Origin: Glycocaulis sp050485565
GTDB lineage: Bacteria; Pseudomonadota; Alphaproteobacteria; Caulobacterales; Maricaulaceae
Direction: 5' to 3'
Assembly: GCF_050485565.1 (NCBI RefSeq)
Contig: NZ_JBJHBQ010000005.1
Coordinates: forward strand, 124,001-188,000
DNA length: 64,000 nucleotides
Shown here: piece after piece, positions 41,982 to 51,132 of the stretch
Layout of the letters: each line of letters begins with the position of its first letter
How positions within the stretch are numbered: position 1 is the stretch's first letter
Made by a program: the position numbers and the translations under genes
Notes under the pieces: model-generated
The model's input: the letters and a program-made list of their open reading frames with translations, nothing else
Database searches by the model: none
Told to the model about the DNA's origin: nothing

Positions 41982-43313
41982 ATGGTTTCCAACGATAAAG
42001 CCGGTCCGCGCACAGCGCGCCAGGGCAGCGCGATTGAAGGCCGGCGCGCGGCATCGCCCGACAAGTCGATCTCGCACCGGGCCATCATGCTGGCGGGCAT
42101 GGCAAGCGGAACCAGCCAGATCGAGGGTCTGCTGGAAAGCGCGGATGTGCTGGCAACCGCCGGGGCCGTACGCGCGCTGGGGGCCAGTGTCGAGCGTACA
42201 GGGGACGGGCATTGGCAGGTAACAGGCGCGCCGCAATGGCGCTCGCCTGAGACCGATCTCGATCTGGGCAATTCCGGCACCGGCGTGCGCCTGCTGATGG
42301 GCGCGGCGGCGCGCTTTGACCTGACGGCCCGCTTTACCGGCGATGAGAGCCTGTCCTCAAGGCCCATGGAGCGCGTGCTGGCACCCTTGCGCCTGATGGG
42401 CGTCACCGCCAGCGCAGCCGACGGCGGACACCTGCCGGTCACGCTTACCGGCTCTGCCCGGCTCAACGCGATCACCTACACCCCACCCGTGGCCTCCGCA
42501 CAGATCAAGAGTGCCGTCCTGCTGGCGGGCCTAGGGGCGGAGGGCGAGACGGTGGTCATCGAGCCGGAGGCCACACGCGCCCATACCGAGACGCTGGCGC
42601 CCCTGTTTGGCGCAGACATGTCCATGGAGCGTGACGGGCCGGGCCTCATCGCGCGCGTGCGCGGCGGCAAGGCGCTGCACAGCGCCAATGTGCATGTGCC
42701 GGGCGATCCCTCCTCTGCCGCCTTCCCGCTGGCGGCCGGGCTGGTGGCCGGCACCGGCCCTGTCAGTGTGACAGGCGTGATGACCAGTCCGGCCCGTTTC
42801 GGCCTCTACGAGGTGCTGAAAATGATGGGCGCGGACATGACCCTTACCCCCGCCGGCACCCGCGCGGGCGAGGCACTGGCCGACATCAGTGTGCGGCCGG
42901 GCAAGCTGAAGGGCGTCGAGGTGCCGCCCGAAATCGCGCCCTCCATGATTGACGAATACCCGATCCTGTCTGTCATCGCGGCATTCGCAGAGGGCGTGAC
43001 GCACATGACGGGCCTCGCCGAGCTGCGCGCCAAGGAAAGCGACCGGCTGGCCGCCTCTGCCGCGCTGCTTGCCGCCAATGGCGTGAAGGTGGAGCTGGGC
43101 GAGGACAGCCTGACCGTACATGGCATGGGCCCCGGCGGCGTGCCGGGCGGCGGTCTGGTCAAGACGCTGCACGATCACCGCCTCGCCATGGCGGGGCTGG
43201 TGCTGGGCCTTGGCGCGAAAGAGCCCGTGACGGTTGATGATGTGGCCATGATCGCGACCTCCTATCCGGGCTTTTTTGACGACATGGCCGCGCTTGGCGC
43301 GGACATAGCCTGA
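41982..43313 (+). CDS. aroA: 3-phosphoshikimate 1-carboxyvinyltransferase (EPSP synthase, class II-like)
   Basis: A 443-residue shikimate-pathway enzyme joining PEP to shikimate 3-phosphate. It has SPDKSISHRAIMLAGMA, LGNSGTGVRLLMG, ASAQIKSAVLLAG, RAHTETLAPLFGADM and DEYPILSVIAAFA. SAQIK and the R-x-H-x-E pattern are class II signatures. The residue aligned with E. coli Gly96 (NSGTG) is glycine. ATG 41982 starts just before the PDKS region, as usual; an upstream in-frame start would overlap the FYDLN gene. trpB follows, rather than the cmk-rpsA pair often found behind aroA. Confidence 0.95.
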   Translation: MVSNDKAGPRTARQGSAIEGRRAASPDKSISHRAIMLAGMASGTSQIEGLLESADVLATAGAVRALGASVERTGDGHWQVTGAPQWRSPETDLDLGNSGTGVRLLMGAAARFDLTARFTGDESLSSRPMERVLAPLRLMGVTASAADGGHLPVTLTGSARLNAITYTPPVASAQIKSAVLLAGLGAEGETVVIEPEATRAHTETLAPLFGADMSMERDGPGLIARVRGGKALHSANVHVPGDPSSAAFPLAAGLVAGTGPVSVTGVMTSPARFGLYEVLKMMGADMTLTPAGTRAGEALADISVRPGKLKGVEVPPEIAPSMIDEYPILSVIAAFAEGVTHMTGLAELRAKESDRLAASAALLAANGVKVELGEDSLTVHGMGPGGVPGGGLVKTLHDHRLAMAGLVLGLGAKEPVTVDDVAMIATSYPGFFDDMAALGADIA

Positions 43314-43396
43314 ACAGGGCCGCACTCACCGCTTCCCTCCCCTGTCCTGACGCTCTAGATCAGGCCCTCATACCTTCCCAGCCCGTGATTGATCTG

Positions 43397-44608
43397 ATGA
43401 CCCAGCCCAACGCCTTTTCCCACTATCCCGATGCCAACGGCCTCTTTGGCGAGTATGGCGGGCGCTTTGTCGCCGAGACGCTGATGCCCAACGTGCTGGC
43501 GCTGGAAAAGGCCTATGCGAAGTGGAAGGACGATCCGGCGTTTGTGAAGGAGTTGGAGGATTTCGCGCGCGATTTCGTCGGCCGTCCGAGCCCGCTCTAT
43601 TTCGCCGAGCGCCTGACCGAAGAGTTTGGCGGGGCGCAAGTGTGGTTCAAGCGCGACGAGCTCAACCATACCGGCGCGCACAAGATCAATAACTGCCTGG
43701 GCCAGGTGCTGCTCGCCCGCCTGATGGGGAAGACCCGCATCATCGCAGAAACCGGCGCAGGCCAGCATGGCGTGGCAACCGCCACCGTGGCCGCCCGCTT
43801 CGGCTTGCCCTGCGAGGTCTATATGGGCGCCACCGACGTGGAGCGTCAGAAGCCCAACGTGTTCCGCATGAAGCTCCTCGGCGCGAAGGTCCACGCCGTC
43901 ACATCAGGGCGCGGCACGCTCAAAGACGCGATGAACGAGGCGCTGCGCGACTGGGTCACCAATCCCGACGACACCTTCTACGTGATCGGCACGGTGGCTG
44001 GCCCCCACCCCTATCCGGCCATGGTGCGTGACTTCCAGAGCGTGATCGGCCGCGAGGCGCGCGCGCAGATGCTCGAGCGCATTGGCCGCCTGCCGGACGC
44101 GGCCGTCGCCTGCATTGGCGGCGGCTCCAACGCGATGGGGCTGTTCTATCCCTTCCTGGAAGATGAAGCTGTGCGCCTGATCGGTGTCGAGGCCGCCGGC
44201 AAGGGCGTTGATACGCCAGACCACGCCGCCAGCCTCAATGGCGGCAAGCCGGGCATTCTTCATGGCAACCGTACTTATCTCTTGCAGGACGAGGACGGCC
44301 AGATCGTGGAGGGCCACTCCATCTCTGCCGGTCTCGACTATCCCGGTATCGGGCCGGAACACGCCTTCCTGCACGATGTGGGGCGCGCCGAATACCGCCA
44401 CGCCACCGATGCCGAGGCGCTGGACATGTTCCAGCTCTGCTCCAAGCTTGAAGGCATCATTCCGGCGCTGGAACCCGCCCACGCGCTCGCCCGTGTGCGC
44501 GACCTCGCAAAGGAACTCGGCCCGGACGGCGTGATCCTGATGAATATGTGCGGGCGCGGTGACAAGGACGTGTTCTCGGTCGCGGGTGCGCTGGGGGTGG
44601 AGCTGTAA
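43397..44608 (+). CDS. trpB: Tryptophan synthase beta chain
   Basis: PLP-dependent enzyme of 403 residues that joins indole and serine. The PLP lysine is in HTGAHKINNCLGQ, the phosphate-binding loop is GGGSNAMG, and the catalytic glutamate lies in AETGAGQHGVA. ATG 43397 is preferred over a GTG 12 bases upstream. The stop codon TAA shares its last base with the trpA start, so the two are translationally coupled. Position after aroA links the common aromatic pathway to tryptophan. Confidence 0.96.
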   Translation: MTQPNAFSHYPDANGLFGEYGGRFVAETLMPNVLALEKAYAKWKDDPAFVKELEDFARDFVGRPSPLYFAERLTEEFGGAQVWFKRDELNHTGAHKINNCLGQVLLARLMGKTRIIAETGAGQHGVATATVAARFGLPCEVYMGATDVERQKPNVFRMKLLGAKVHAVTSGRGTLKDAMNEALRDWVTNPDDTFYVIGTVAGPHPYPAMVRDFQSVIGREARAQMLERIGRLPDAAVACIGGGSNAMGLFYPFLEDEAVRLIGVEAAGKGVDTPDHAASLNGGKPGILHGNRTYLLQDEDGQIVEGHSISAGLDYPGIGPEHAFLHDVGRAEYRHATDAEALDMFQLCSKLEGIIPALEPAHALARVRDLAKELGPDGVILMNMCGRGDKDVFSVAGALGVEL

Positions 44609-45402
44609 TGATGACACGCCTTTCCGACACGTTTGCGCGCCTGAAATCTGACGGGCAGGCCGGGTTCGTCGCCTATGTGATGGCCGGTGATCCTGATGCC
44701 GCCACAACGCTGAAAGTCATGCATGGCCTCGCCGAGGCCGGGGCCGATGTGATCGAGCTCGGCGCGCCGTTTACCGATCCGATGGCCGATGGCCCGCCCA
44801 TCCAGCGTGCGGCGTTGCGCGCGCTCGACAGCGGCATGACGCTTCGCGGCGTGCTGCAGCTGATCGCGGAGTTCAGGAAGACCAATGCGGCGACGCCCGT
44901 TGTCATCATGGGCTATGCCAACCCCTTCCATGCTTTTGGCTATCAGGCGTTCGTGGACGCGGCGAGCGCTGCCGGAGCCGACGGCGTGATCTGCGTTGAC
45001 CTGCCGCCGGAAGAGGACGCGCCGCTTCGCGAGCCGATGGAGCGGGCAGGGCTCTCACTCATCCGCCTCGCCACCCCCACCACCGACCATGACCGCCTGC
45101 CGCAAGTGGTGAAGAACACATCCGGCTTTGTCTATTACGTTTCCACCACAGGGGTCACAGGCGCAGGCATCGGCCAGACCGCGGTGGTTTCAGGGGCGGT
45201 GGACCGTGTGCGCAAGGCGTCCGGCTTACCCGTAGCCGTGGGCTTTGGCGTGAAGACGGCGGAACGCGCCGCAGAGATCGCGAAAGTCGCCGATGCGGTC
45301 GTCGTCGGCTCGGCGATTGTGGACGCGCTGGCGGACACAGGGGTAGAAGGCGCGGTCAAACTGGCCAAAGAACTGGCCTCCGCCACCCATAATGCGCGAT
45401 AA
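44608..45402 (+). CDS. trpA: Tryptophan synthase alpha chain
   Basis: A 264-residue TIM barrel that cleaves indole-3-glycerol phosphate and channels indole to TrpB. The catalytic glutamate and aspartate are in DVIELGAPFTDPMADGP; the phosphate-binding regions YYVSTTGVTGAG and GFGVKTAERA are intact. It begins inside the trpB stop codon. accD follows after 30 bases. The order trpB-trpA-accD-folC is conserved in many alphaproteobacteria. Confidence 0.96.
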   Translation: MMTRLSDTFARLKSDGQAGFVAYVMAGDPDAATTLKVMHGLAEAGADVIELGAPFTDPMADGPPIQRAALRALDSGMTLRGVLQLIAEFRKTNAATPVVIMGYANPFHAFGYQAFVDAASAAGADGVICVDLPPEEDAPLREPMERAGLSLIRLATPTTDHDRLPQVVKNTSGFVYYVSTTGVTGAGIGQTAVVSGAVDRVRKASGLPVAVGFGVKTAERAAEIAKVADAVVVGSAIVDALADTGVEGAVKLAKELASATHNAR

Positions 45403-45432
45403 TCGCACCAACAGGCAGCCTGGGACAATCAT

Positions 45433-46311
45433 ATGAACTGGCTTTCCAAGCTTACCCCTCCGGGTGTTACGCGCATGTTCGACAAGCGCGACACGCCGGA
45501 AAATCTCTGGATGAAATGCCCGGTCTCGGGCGAGATGGTGTTCCACAAGGATCTCGAAGCGGCCCTGCACGTCACGCCGGCAGGCCATCATGTGCGCATC
45601 GGGCCGGACGTGCGCCTGCGCTACACGTTCGACGCCACATGGGAGGAGATCGCGCTTCCCGAAGTGGCGAAAGACCCGCTGAAATTCCGCGACGACAAGC
45701 CCTATGCCTCGCGCCTCGCCGCCGCCCGCAAGAAGACGGGCCGCGAAGACGCGATGGTGATCGCTGTCGGGCGCATTCAGGGCATTGAGACGACCGTTCT
45801 GGTGCAGGACTTCTCCTTCATGGGCGGGTCGCTGGGCATGGCGGCGGGCGAATCCTTCCTCAAAGCCGCCGAGACCGCAGTCGAGCGCCGCACGCCTCTG
45901 GTCGTGTTCACGGCTGCGGGCGGTGCGCGCATGCAGGAGGGCTGCCTCTCCCTGATGCAGATGCCGCGCACGACCATCGGCGTGGAAATGCTGCGTGAAG
46001 CCAAGCTGCCTTACGTGGTGGTGCTGACCGACCCCACGACAGGCGGGGTCACCGCCTCCTACGCCATGCTGGGCGATGTGCACCTGGCCGAACCCGGCGC
46101 ATTGATCGGCTTTGCCGGACAGCGCGTGATCGAGCAGACCATCCGCGAAAAACTGCCCGAAGGCTTCCAGCGCGCCGAATACCTGCTGGAAAAAGGCATG
46201 GTGGACCGCGTCGTCCACCGCCGCGACCTGCCGCGCGTGCTGGGCAATGTGCTGCGTACGCTGATGAAGCGCCCGCCCGCCAGCGCCAACGTGCCTGCGC
46301 CCGCCGCCTGA
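45433..46311 (+). CDS. accD: Acetyl-CoA carboxylase carboxyltransferase subunit beta, zinc ribbon degenerate
   Basis: A 292-residue subunit that transfers CO2 from biotin to acetyl-CoA. The carboxyltransferase core is intact: QDFSFMGGSLGMAAGE, TAAGGARMQEG and GEPGALIGFAG-like (AEPGALIGFAGQRVIEQT). The N-terminal zinc ribbon of E. coli AccD (four cysteines) is degraded; only one cysteine remains, in WMKCPVSGEMVF. This state is known in several alphaproteobacteria. The folC start is 4 bases after the stop. Confidence 0.94.
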   Translation: MNWLSKLTPPGVTRMFDKRDTPENLWMKCPVSGEMVFHKDLEAALHVTPAGHHVRIGPDVRLRYTFDATWEEIALPEVAKDPLKFRDDKPYASRLAAARKKTGREDAMVIAVGRIQGIETTVLVQDFSFMGGSLGMAAGESFLKAAETAVERRTPLVVFTAAGGARMQEGCLSLMQMPRTTIGVEMLREAKLPYVVVLTDPTTGGVTASYAMLGDVHLAEPGALIGFAGQRVIEQTIREKLPEGFQRAEYLLEKGMVDRVVHRRDLPRVLGNVLRTLMKRPPASANVPAPAA

Positions 46312-46315
46312 TCCG

Positions 46316-47623
46316 ATGAGCATAGCTGACGCGCTGGCCCGGCTTGCCAATCTGCATCCGGCCAGCATGGATCTGTCGCTGGACCGGCTAACGCGCCTGC
46401 TGGAAACGCTGGGCAAGCCGCAAGACCGCCTGCCCCCCACCATCCATATCGCCGGGACCAATGGCAAAGGCTCCAGCGCGGCCTTCCTGAAAGCCATCTG
46501 CGAGGCCGCGGGCGAGCGCGTGCATGTCTACACCTCGCCCCATCTGGTGCGTTTCAATGAGCGTATCGTGCTGGCGGGCAAAGAGGTGGAGGACGCCCCT
46601 CTGCTGGCGGCGCTGGAGCGGGTAGAGCTGGCCAACGGGGGCCAGCCGCTCACCTTCTTTGAGGCGACCACAGCCGCCGCCTTCCTCCTGTTCAGCGAGA
46701 CGCAAGCAGACCGTCTGATACTGGAAGTGGGGCTTGGCGGACGGCTGGACGCCACCAATGTCATCGACAATCCCGCCATCACCCTCATCACGCCAGTCAG
46801 CTTCGACCATCAGGCATATCTGGGTGATACTCTGGAGAAGATCGCTGGCGAAAAGGCCGGTATCCTCAAGCGCGGCGTGCCGTGCGTGGTGGGGCCACAA
46901 GTCCCTGAGGCATTGATGGCAATCGAGCGCGCCGCCATGCGCCTGAGCGCGCCGCTGACCCTCCATGAGCGCGATTACCGCGCCTATGTGGAGCATGACC
47001 GGCTGGTCTATGAGGAAGAGAACCTCGTCTGGGATTTGCCGCTGCCCGGCCTTTTCGGATCACACCAGACCGCCAATGCTGCCGGCGCCATCGCGATTGC
47101 CCGCAAGCTCGGCCTGTCTGAGGAGGCTGTACGCGAAGGCCTGCCAAAGGCACGCTGGCGCGCGCGCATGCAGCGCCTGACCAGCGGTCCGCTCGCCGAT
47201 ATAGCCAGAGCCGGCGAGGCCGAGTTGTGGCTGGATGGCGGGCATAACCCGGCCGCCGGCGAGGTGCTGGCTCAAGCCATGGGCGAGCTGGAATCGCGCG
47301 AAGAGCGCTCGCTGGTGCTGATCTGCGGCTTTTCCGCCGGGCGGGATGCACAAAGCTTCCTCAAACCGTTTGCGGGGCTCGCCAGTCTTGTCATCACCGT
47401 GTCCGGCTTTGCCGCGCGTGAAGGCGCGATGAGCGCGCAGGAGGCCGCCGAAGCCGCGCGCAAGGCGGGCCACATGGTGCAGACCAGTGCGGGCCTGATC
47501 GAAGCGCTGACCGATGCCTGCCATCTGGTGGAGCGTCCGCGCGTGGTCATTTGCGGCTCGCTTTATCTGGCTGGCCATGCCTTGAGTCTGGGCGGCGATG
47601 CGCCCCTCGTCACGCCGGGCTGA
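46316..47623 (+). CDS. folC: Bifunctional folylpolyglutamate/dihydrofolate synthase
   Basis: A 435-residue Mur-ligase-like enzyme that adds glutamate to folates. It has the P-loop AGTNGKGSSAAFLKA, the helix GLGGRLDATNVIDNP, the carbamylated-lysine region GEKAGILKRGVPC, and the C-terminal DGGHNPAAG motif that binds nucleotide. It overlaps nothing and lies 4 bases after accD, so it is the last gene of the aroA-trpBA-accD-folC block. Confidence 0.95.
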   Translation: MSIADALARLANLHPASMDLSLDRLTRLLETLGKPQDRLPPTIHIAGTNGKGSSAAFLKAICEAAGERVHVYTSPHLVRFNERIVLAGKEVEDAPLLAALERVELANGGQPLTFFEATTAAAFLLFSETQADRLILEVGLGGRLDATNVIDNPAITLITPVSFDHQAYLGDTLEKIAGEKAGILKRGVPCVVGPQVPEALMAIERAAMRLSAPLTLHERDYRAYVEHDRLVYEEENLVWDLPLPGLFGSHQTANAAGAIAIARKLGLSEEAVREGLPKARWRARMQRLTSGPLADIARAGEAELWLDGGHNPAAGEVLAQAMGELESREERSLVLICGFSAGRDAQSFLKPFAGLASLVITVSGFAAREGAMSAQEAAEAARKAGHMVQTSAGLIEALTDACHLVERPRVVICGSLYLAGHALSLGGDAPLVTPG

Positions 47624-47714
47624 GTGGCCATCAAATGGCTTCGATAGAAACTATCCATTGTGCGCGGCGTTATTAAGGCCATATCCTGCCTCTTGTCGCG
47701 CAAGGAAACGGGCC

Positions 47715-48017
47715 ATGGCCGAATTTTTCAGAATGCTCCTGCACCGGCCTGACCGAATGGAGGATGGTCGTCCGTCCGCGCCCGGCTTCCTTGCCCTGTT
47801 CCGCCCCTCGCGCAATACGGCCAAGGCCGTCACCTACGCCATCATGCACCTTGTCGTGGCCATGTCGGTTGCCTTCGCGCTGACCTGGAACTGGCGCGCC
47901 GCGCTCGCCATCGGCCTGATTGAACCGGCCGTGCAGACGGTGGCCTATTATTTCCATGAGAAGGCGTGGGCGAAGGCAGAGAAGAAGCGTCAGGAACGGC
48001 TCGCCGAAGCCTCCTGA
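47715..48017 (+). CDS. DUF2061 family small membrane protein
   Basis: A 100-residue protein. The central part KAVTYAIMHLVVAMSVAFAL, with two hydrophobic segments and the ending AYYFHEKAWAK, is typical of DUF2061. The function is unknown. ATG 47715 follows a purine-rich GGAAACGGG sequence. Its last 28 bases overlap the 3' end of the secreted nuclease on the opposite strand. Confidence 0.8.
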   Translation: MAEFFRMLLHRPDRMEDGRPSAPGFLALFRPSRNTAKAVTYAIMHLVVAMSVAFALTWNWRAALAIGLIEPAVQTVAYYFHEKAWAKAEKKRQERLAEAS

Positions 48018-48478
48018 GCGCTCTCAAGCGAGGATTCAAGCGAGGGGCACCAGCCGCCGCGCGCATTGTAGGGCGTGGCAAGGCCCGCCTCCAGCAGCAC
48101 AGCCCCAAGATCGCGCCCGTCAGGCAGTTCCATCGCGGCAATCACCCGCCCGGCAAAACTGCCAAGCCTTATATCGCGGATGGAAACACGCGCCTCCTGC
48201 TGACCCTCCGGTGCCAGCAGGGCTTCGACAAACGCCTTCGCCCTGTGCCCGGCCTCGCGCTCTTCCTCGCAGGCCACACGGCGGATTTCCGGCGCGTCCA
48301 CATCGGCCAGCCGCACACGCGTCTCCACGCTATGGCCCGGCCAGATAAAGGCACGCACCTCCACCGTATCCCCGTCTATCACGCGCAGAACCTGCGCCTC
48401 GACAGGGCCGGGAATGACCCGTTGGGCCGCCGCCATGGGCGCGATCAGCATGCTTAACAATACGATAATAATCCGCAT
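47990..48478 (-). CDS. Secreted thermonuclease (SNase) family protein
   Basis: A 162-residue protein with signal peptide (residues 1-18, ending in PMAAAQ) and an SNase OB-fold domain. The calcium-binding region is RVIDGDTVEVRAF and RVRLADVDAPEIR holds the catalytic arginine and glutamate; the second arginine is in SFAGRVIAAM. It probably degrades extracellular or periplasmic nucleic acids. A single gene; the 3' end overlaps the DUF2061 gene by 28 bases. Confidence 0.85.
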   Translation of the reverse strand: MRIIIVLLSMLIAPMAAAQRVIPGPVEAQVLRVIDGDTVEVRAFIWPGHSVETRVRLADVDAPEIRRVACEEEREAGHRAKAFVEALLAPEGQQEARVSIRDIRLGSFAGRVIAAMELPDGRDLGAVLLEAGLATPYNARGGWCPSLESSLESAQEASASRS

Positions 48479-48572
48479 TTTGCGATTATATCGGAATATA
48501 TTCCTGCGCCAACGAGGAGGTGCAGCAGGAGCGGCTCTATCTCAGGGTCCTGCAACCCCCGCACCCAAACCT

Positions 48573-48770
48573 TCAAAAATCGTGGGTGATGCCGTTCTTT
48601 TCCCAGTCCCCATAGCGGGTGGGTTCAGGCCCTTTACGCCCGCCCAGCTCTTCAGGCAGGGGGGCAGCGCCGTCCGCCGCCTTGCGGCGTGCCTCGGCTT
48701 CGGCAAGCGCGCGTTTTGCCGCCTCGCTGAGCGGTTTTTCAGATCTGTCTTGCGGGGCGGGCGGGTTCAT
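48573..48770 (-). CDS. Succinate dehydrogenase assembly factor 4 family protein (DUF1674)
   Basis: A 65-residue protein ending in GPEPTRYGDWEKNGITHDF, the defining C-terminal signature of SDHAF4/DUF1674. In eukaryotes and some bacteria it assists flavinylated SdhA on its way to the complex. A lysine/alanine/glutamate-rich N-terminal half follows the family pattern. The gene is divergent from htpX. No sdh operon is in this window. Confidence 0.88.
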   Translation of the reverse strand: MNPPAPQDRSEKPLSEAAKRALAEAEARRKAADGAAPLPEELGGRKGPEPTRYGDWEKNGITHDF

Positions 48771-48835
48771 ACCAGATATCTAGGAACAAACAGGCCGCAA
48801 GGCCAATCCTCCCCGCATGTCACGAGGCAATTGCG

Positions 48836-49792
48836 ATGACATTCAACACGCTGCGTACCTTCATGCTGCTAGCGGCTCTCACCGCGCTGTTCATCGGCGT
48901 GGGCTATCTCATTGGCGGGCCCGGCGGCGCAGCCATCGCCTTCTTCATTGCTGCCGCGATGAACGTGTTTGCCTGGTGGAATTCCGACAAGATGGTGCTG
49001 CGCATGCATGGCGCGCGCGAGATCACGCCCGATGAGCGTGACCTAAACCTTCGCCGCTATGCGCAGGACACTATCGCGCTGGCCGACCGGGCAGGCATGC
49101 CGCGCCCGCGCGTCTATGTGATCGACACGCCCCAGCCCAACGCCTTTGCCACCGGGCGCGACCCGAACAATGCCGCCGTAGCCGCCACGACCGGGTTGCT
49201 TTCCCGTCTGACGCGCGAGGAAGTGGCCGGCGTGATGGCCCATGAGCTCGCCCATGTGAAAAACCGCGACACGCTGACCATGACGGTCACCGCAACGCTC
49301 GCGGGGGCCATCGGCTTTCTGGCCAATTTTGCGCTGTTCTTCGGGGGCAATCGCGGGCCCGGCGGGCTGATCGGCGCGATAGCGCTGGCCATCTTTGCGC
49401 CCATGGCCGCCGGACTTGTGCAGATGGCGATATCGCGCTCACGCGAGTACGAGGCCGACCGGGTGGGCGCAGAGATTGCCGGCAATCCGATGTCGCTCGC
49501 CGCTGCGCTGGAAAAGATCGAGCGCGGCGCACGCGCCACGCTGAACCCGGCTGCCGAGCGCAATCCGGCAACCGCGCACATGTTCATCATCAATCCGCTG
49601 AACGGTCAGGGCGCAGACAATCTGTTCTCCACCCACCCTTCGACCGCCAACCGCATAGCCCGCCTGCGCCAGATGGCCGGTGCCGGACGATATCCCGGCG
49701 GTCCATGGGGCGAGGAAGGGCCGTGGTCGCGCGGACCGGGCGGACAGGACACCACCGGCGGATCAGCCGGTCATGGCGGCCCGTGGGGGTAA
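48836..49792 (+). CDS. htpX: HtpX-family membrane zinc metalloprotease (M48)
   Basis: A 318-residue inner-membrane protease for quality control of membrane proteins. Two N-terminal helices (residues 7-45), the zinc motif MAHELAHVKNRDT near 140, two further helices (about 155-205) and the third ligand region SREYEADRVGAEIAGNP are present. The C-terminal tail of about 40 residues is rich in glycine and proline and is longer than in E. coli HtpX. An intrinsic terminator follows. Confidence 0.94.
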   Translation: MTFNTLRTFMLLAALTALFIGVGYLIGGPGGAAIAFFIAAAMNVFAWWNSDKMVLRMHGAREITPDERDLNLRRYAQDTIALADRAGMPRPRVYVIDTPQPNAFATGRDPNNAAVAATTGLLSRLTREEVAGVMAHELAHVKNRDTLTMTVTATLAGAIGFLANFALFFGGNRGPGGLIGAIALAIFAPMAAGLVQMAISRSREYEADRVGAEIAGNPMSLAAALEKIERGARATLNPAAERNPATAHMFIINPLNGQGADNLFSTHPSTANRIARLRQMAGAGRYPGGPWGEEGPWSRGPGGQDTTGGSAGHGGPWG

Positions 49793-49814
49793 GGTCCCTG
49801 TGCTGACAAACGCA

Positions 49815-49840
49815 AAGAGCCGCTCATCTGAGCGGCTCTT
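49815..49840 (+). terminator. Intrinsic terminator of htpX
   Basis: A 12-bp palindromic stem (49815-49826 with 49829-49840) made of AAGAGCCGCTCA and its complement, ending in CTCTT. It lies 22 bases after the htpX stop codon. Confidence 0.75.
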
Positions 49841-49888
49841 CGTCCAGGGGGAAGCGGCGGGACGCACTTCCTCACCCTGAAGTGCCTG

Positions 49889-49945
49889 GCCCTCCGCCAG
49901 TCCGCCTCCGGGGATTGGGCGGGGAGGAGACGGGTGGCGGAGGGC
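49889..49945. repeat. Large inverted repeat between htpX and the EF-hand gene
   Basis: Arms GCCCTCCGCCA (49889-49899) and its perfect complement (49935-49945) enclose a 35-base G-rich loop, 23 bases past the EF-hand stop. It may protect or define the mRNA 3' end of the EF-hand gene. Confidence 0.5.
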
Positions 49946-49968
49946 AGGCCGGTGTCAGGAGCTAATCC

Positions 49969-50538
49969 CTATTTCCAGGGATCGCTCTCGTCACCGTCTT
50001 CTTCAAGCGCGTCGGCTTGCTCTTCATTGAGCTCATCGGTGATGTCGTCTTCGTCCGCATCGCGGTCATAGTCGACATCATCGCGGTCAAAGGCGGCGTC
50101 CGGGACGCTGTAGGCGTCGTCCGCATGCTCATCGCGCTCTTCGTCACCGTACTCATCCTTGTCGTCATGCTCGTCGAGCGACTTGTTGAGCGACGGGCCG
50201 TACGGATCAGCGGGAACTTCTTCCAGATCGACCGGATCTTCATCGGCCATCGGATCGTCCTGCAGCGGATCGTCCGTCATCGGGTCCGAGAAGGGGTCGG
50301 GTTGAGCATCGCCCTGCGTGGCAACGCGCCATGCGGCGTACTCGTCTTCATCCAGACCGCCATCCAGATCCACATCATACAGCGTGAATTCGGCTTCAGT
50401 GGTGGCCGGGTCGATCGCCTGCAGCTCTTCAAGGCTTACGCGGCCATCACCATCGGTATCGGCTTCCTCAAACGGAACCGCGAGAGCCATGCCGGCCAGC
50501 GCGAGAGCCGAAACGCCAGAAATCAGAAACGTCTTCAT
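49969..50538 (-). CDS. Secreted acidic EF-hand protein
   Basis: A 189-residue protein with signal peptide (MKTFLISGVSALALAGMALA) and two EF-hand-like loops, DTDGDGRVSLEE near residue 26 and DVDLDGGLDEDE near 55. A long low-complexity tail follows, dominated by Asp, Glu and Pro. It is likely a periplasmic calcium-binding protein; no enzymatic role can be seen. The start at 50538 is chosen because AGAGGA lies 9 bases upstream; a longer frame exists but lacks support. Confidence 0.75.
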   Translation of the reverse strand: MKTFLISGVSALALAGMALAVPFEEADTDGDGRVSLEELQAIDPATTEAEFTLYDVDLDGGLDEDEYAAWRVATQGDAQPDPFSDPMTDDPLQDDPMADEDPVDLEEVPADPYGPSLNKSLDEHDDKDEYGDEERDEHADDAYSVPDAAFDRDDVDYDRDADEDDITDELNEEQADALEEDGDESDPWK

Positions 50539-50814
50539 GTCTGTCATTCCTCTGTTGCGCCGGTCCATCGAAGCGGGGGAAGCGGGGGCAGACCGGCCAG
50601 ACATGGGATCAATGCGATCGCCATCTGAATCGTTCCCGATCGCGATGCAGAAAAAATGCAGCTCGCCTTTCAGCGCGCCCGCCCGGCTAACAGTTTGTTA
50701 GCCAGAACAGGGAAATACGATGGCTTGGAGTTAGCGTGGAACGCGAATGCGCGCGGGCCGCAACCGGGGCATGATCCCTTGACCAGGCGTCACAGGAATA
50801 GAGCAGGCTGGATA

Positions 50815-51132
50815 ATGGCGGCGACGCTGGCATTGGTATGCCTGACGCCGCCCGCCCTCATGCTGGCCCCGCCTTCCAGCGGTGCCATGCTGGCGGTCTA
50901 CGCGCCGGGAACCTCGTCAAGTCAGGCGCTTGTCGCGGCCTCTTCGGCAGGCGCGCTGGCTGCCGAGCCGATTGGCACCGGCTTGTTCGTCAGAGCCCAG
51001 ATGCCCGCCCCGCCGGACCGGCAAAGCGGCGCAGCAGCTCTGCGTGCGCGCGGTGCCATCCTCGTTATTGCCCCCATATCCGGCTGGACCTGTACGCCCG
51101 GCCTGCCCGTATCCAGGGAGATCAGCCAATGA
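50815..51132 (+). CDS. Small secreted hypothetical protein coupled to chemotaxis receptor
   Basis: A 105-residue frame beginning with a hydrophobic signal-like segment (MAATLALVCLTPPALMLA). The remainder is alanine- and serine-rich, with a short hydrophobic stretch near the C terminus (GAILVIAPISG) and one cysteine. Its TGA stop overlaps the ATG of the following receptor gene (ATGA), so translation of the two is coupled. No family is recognised. A periplasmic partner or ligand-binding accessory of the receptor is possible but only inferred from position. Confidence 0.55.
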   Translation: MAATLALVCLTPPALMLAPPSSGAMLAVYAPGTSSSQALVAASSAGALAAEPIGTGLFVRAQMPAPPDRQSGAAALRARGAILVIAPISGWTCTPGLPVSREISQ

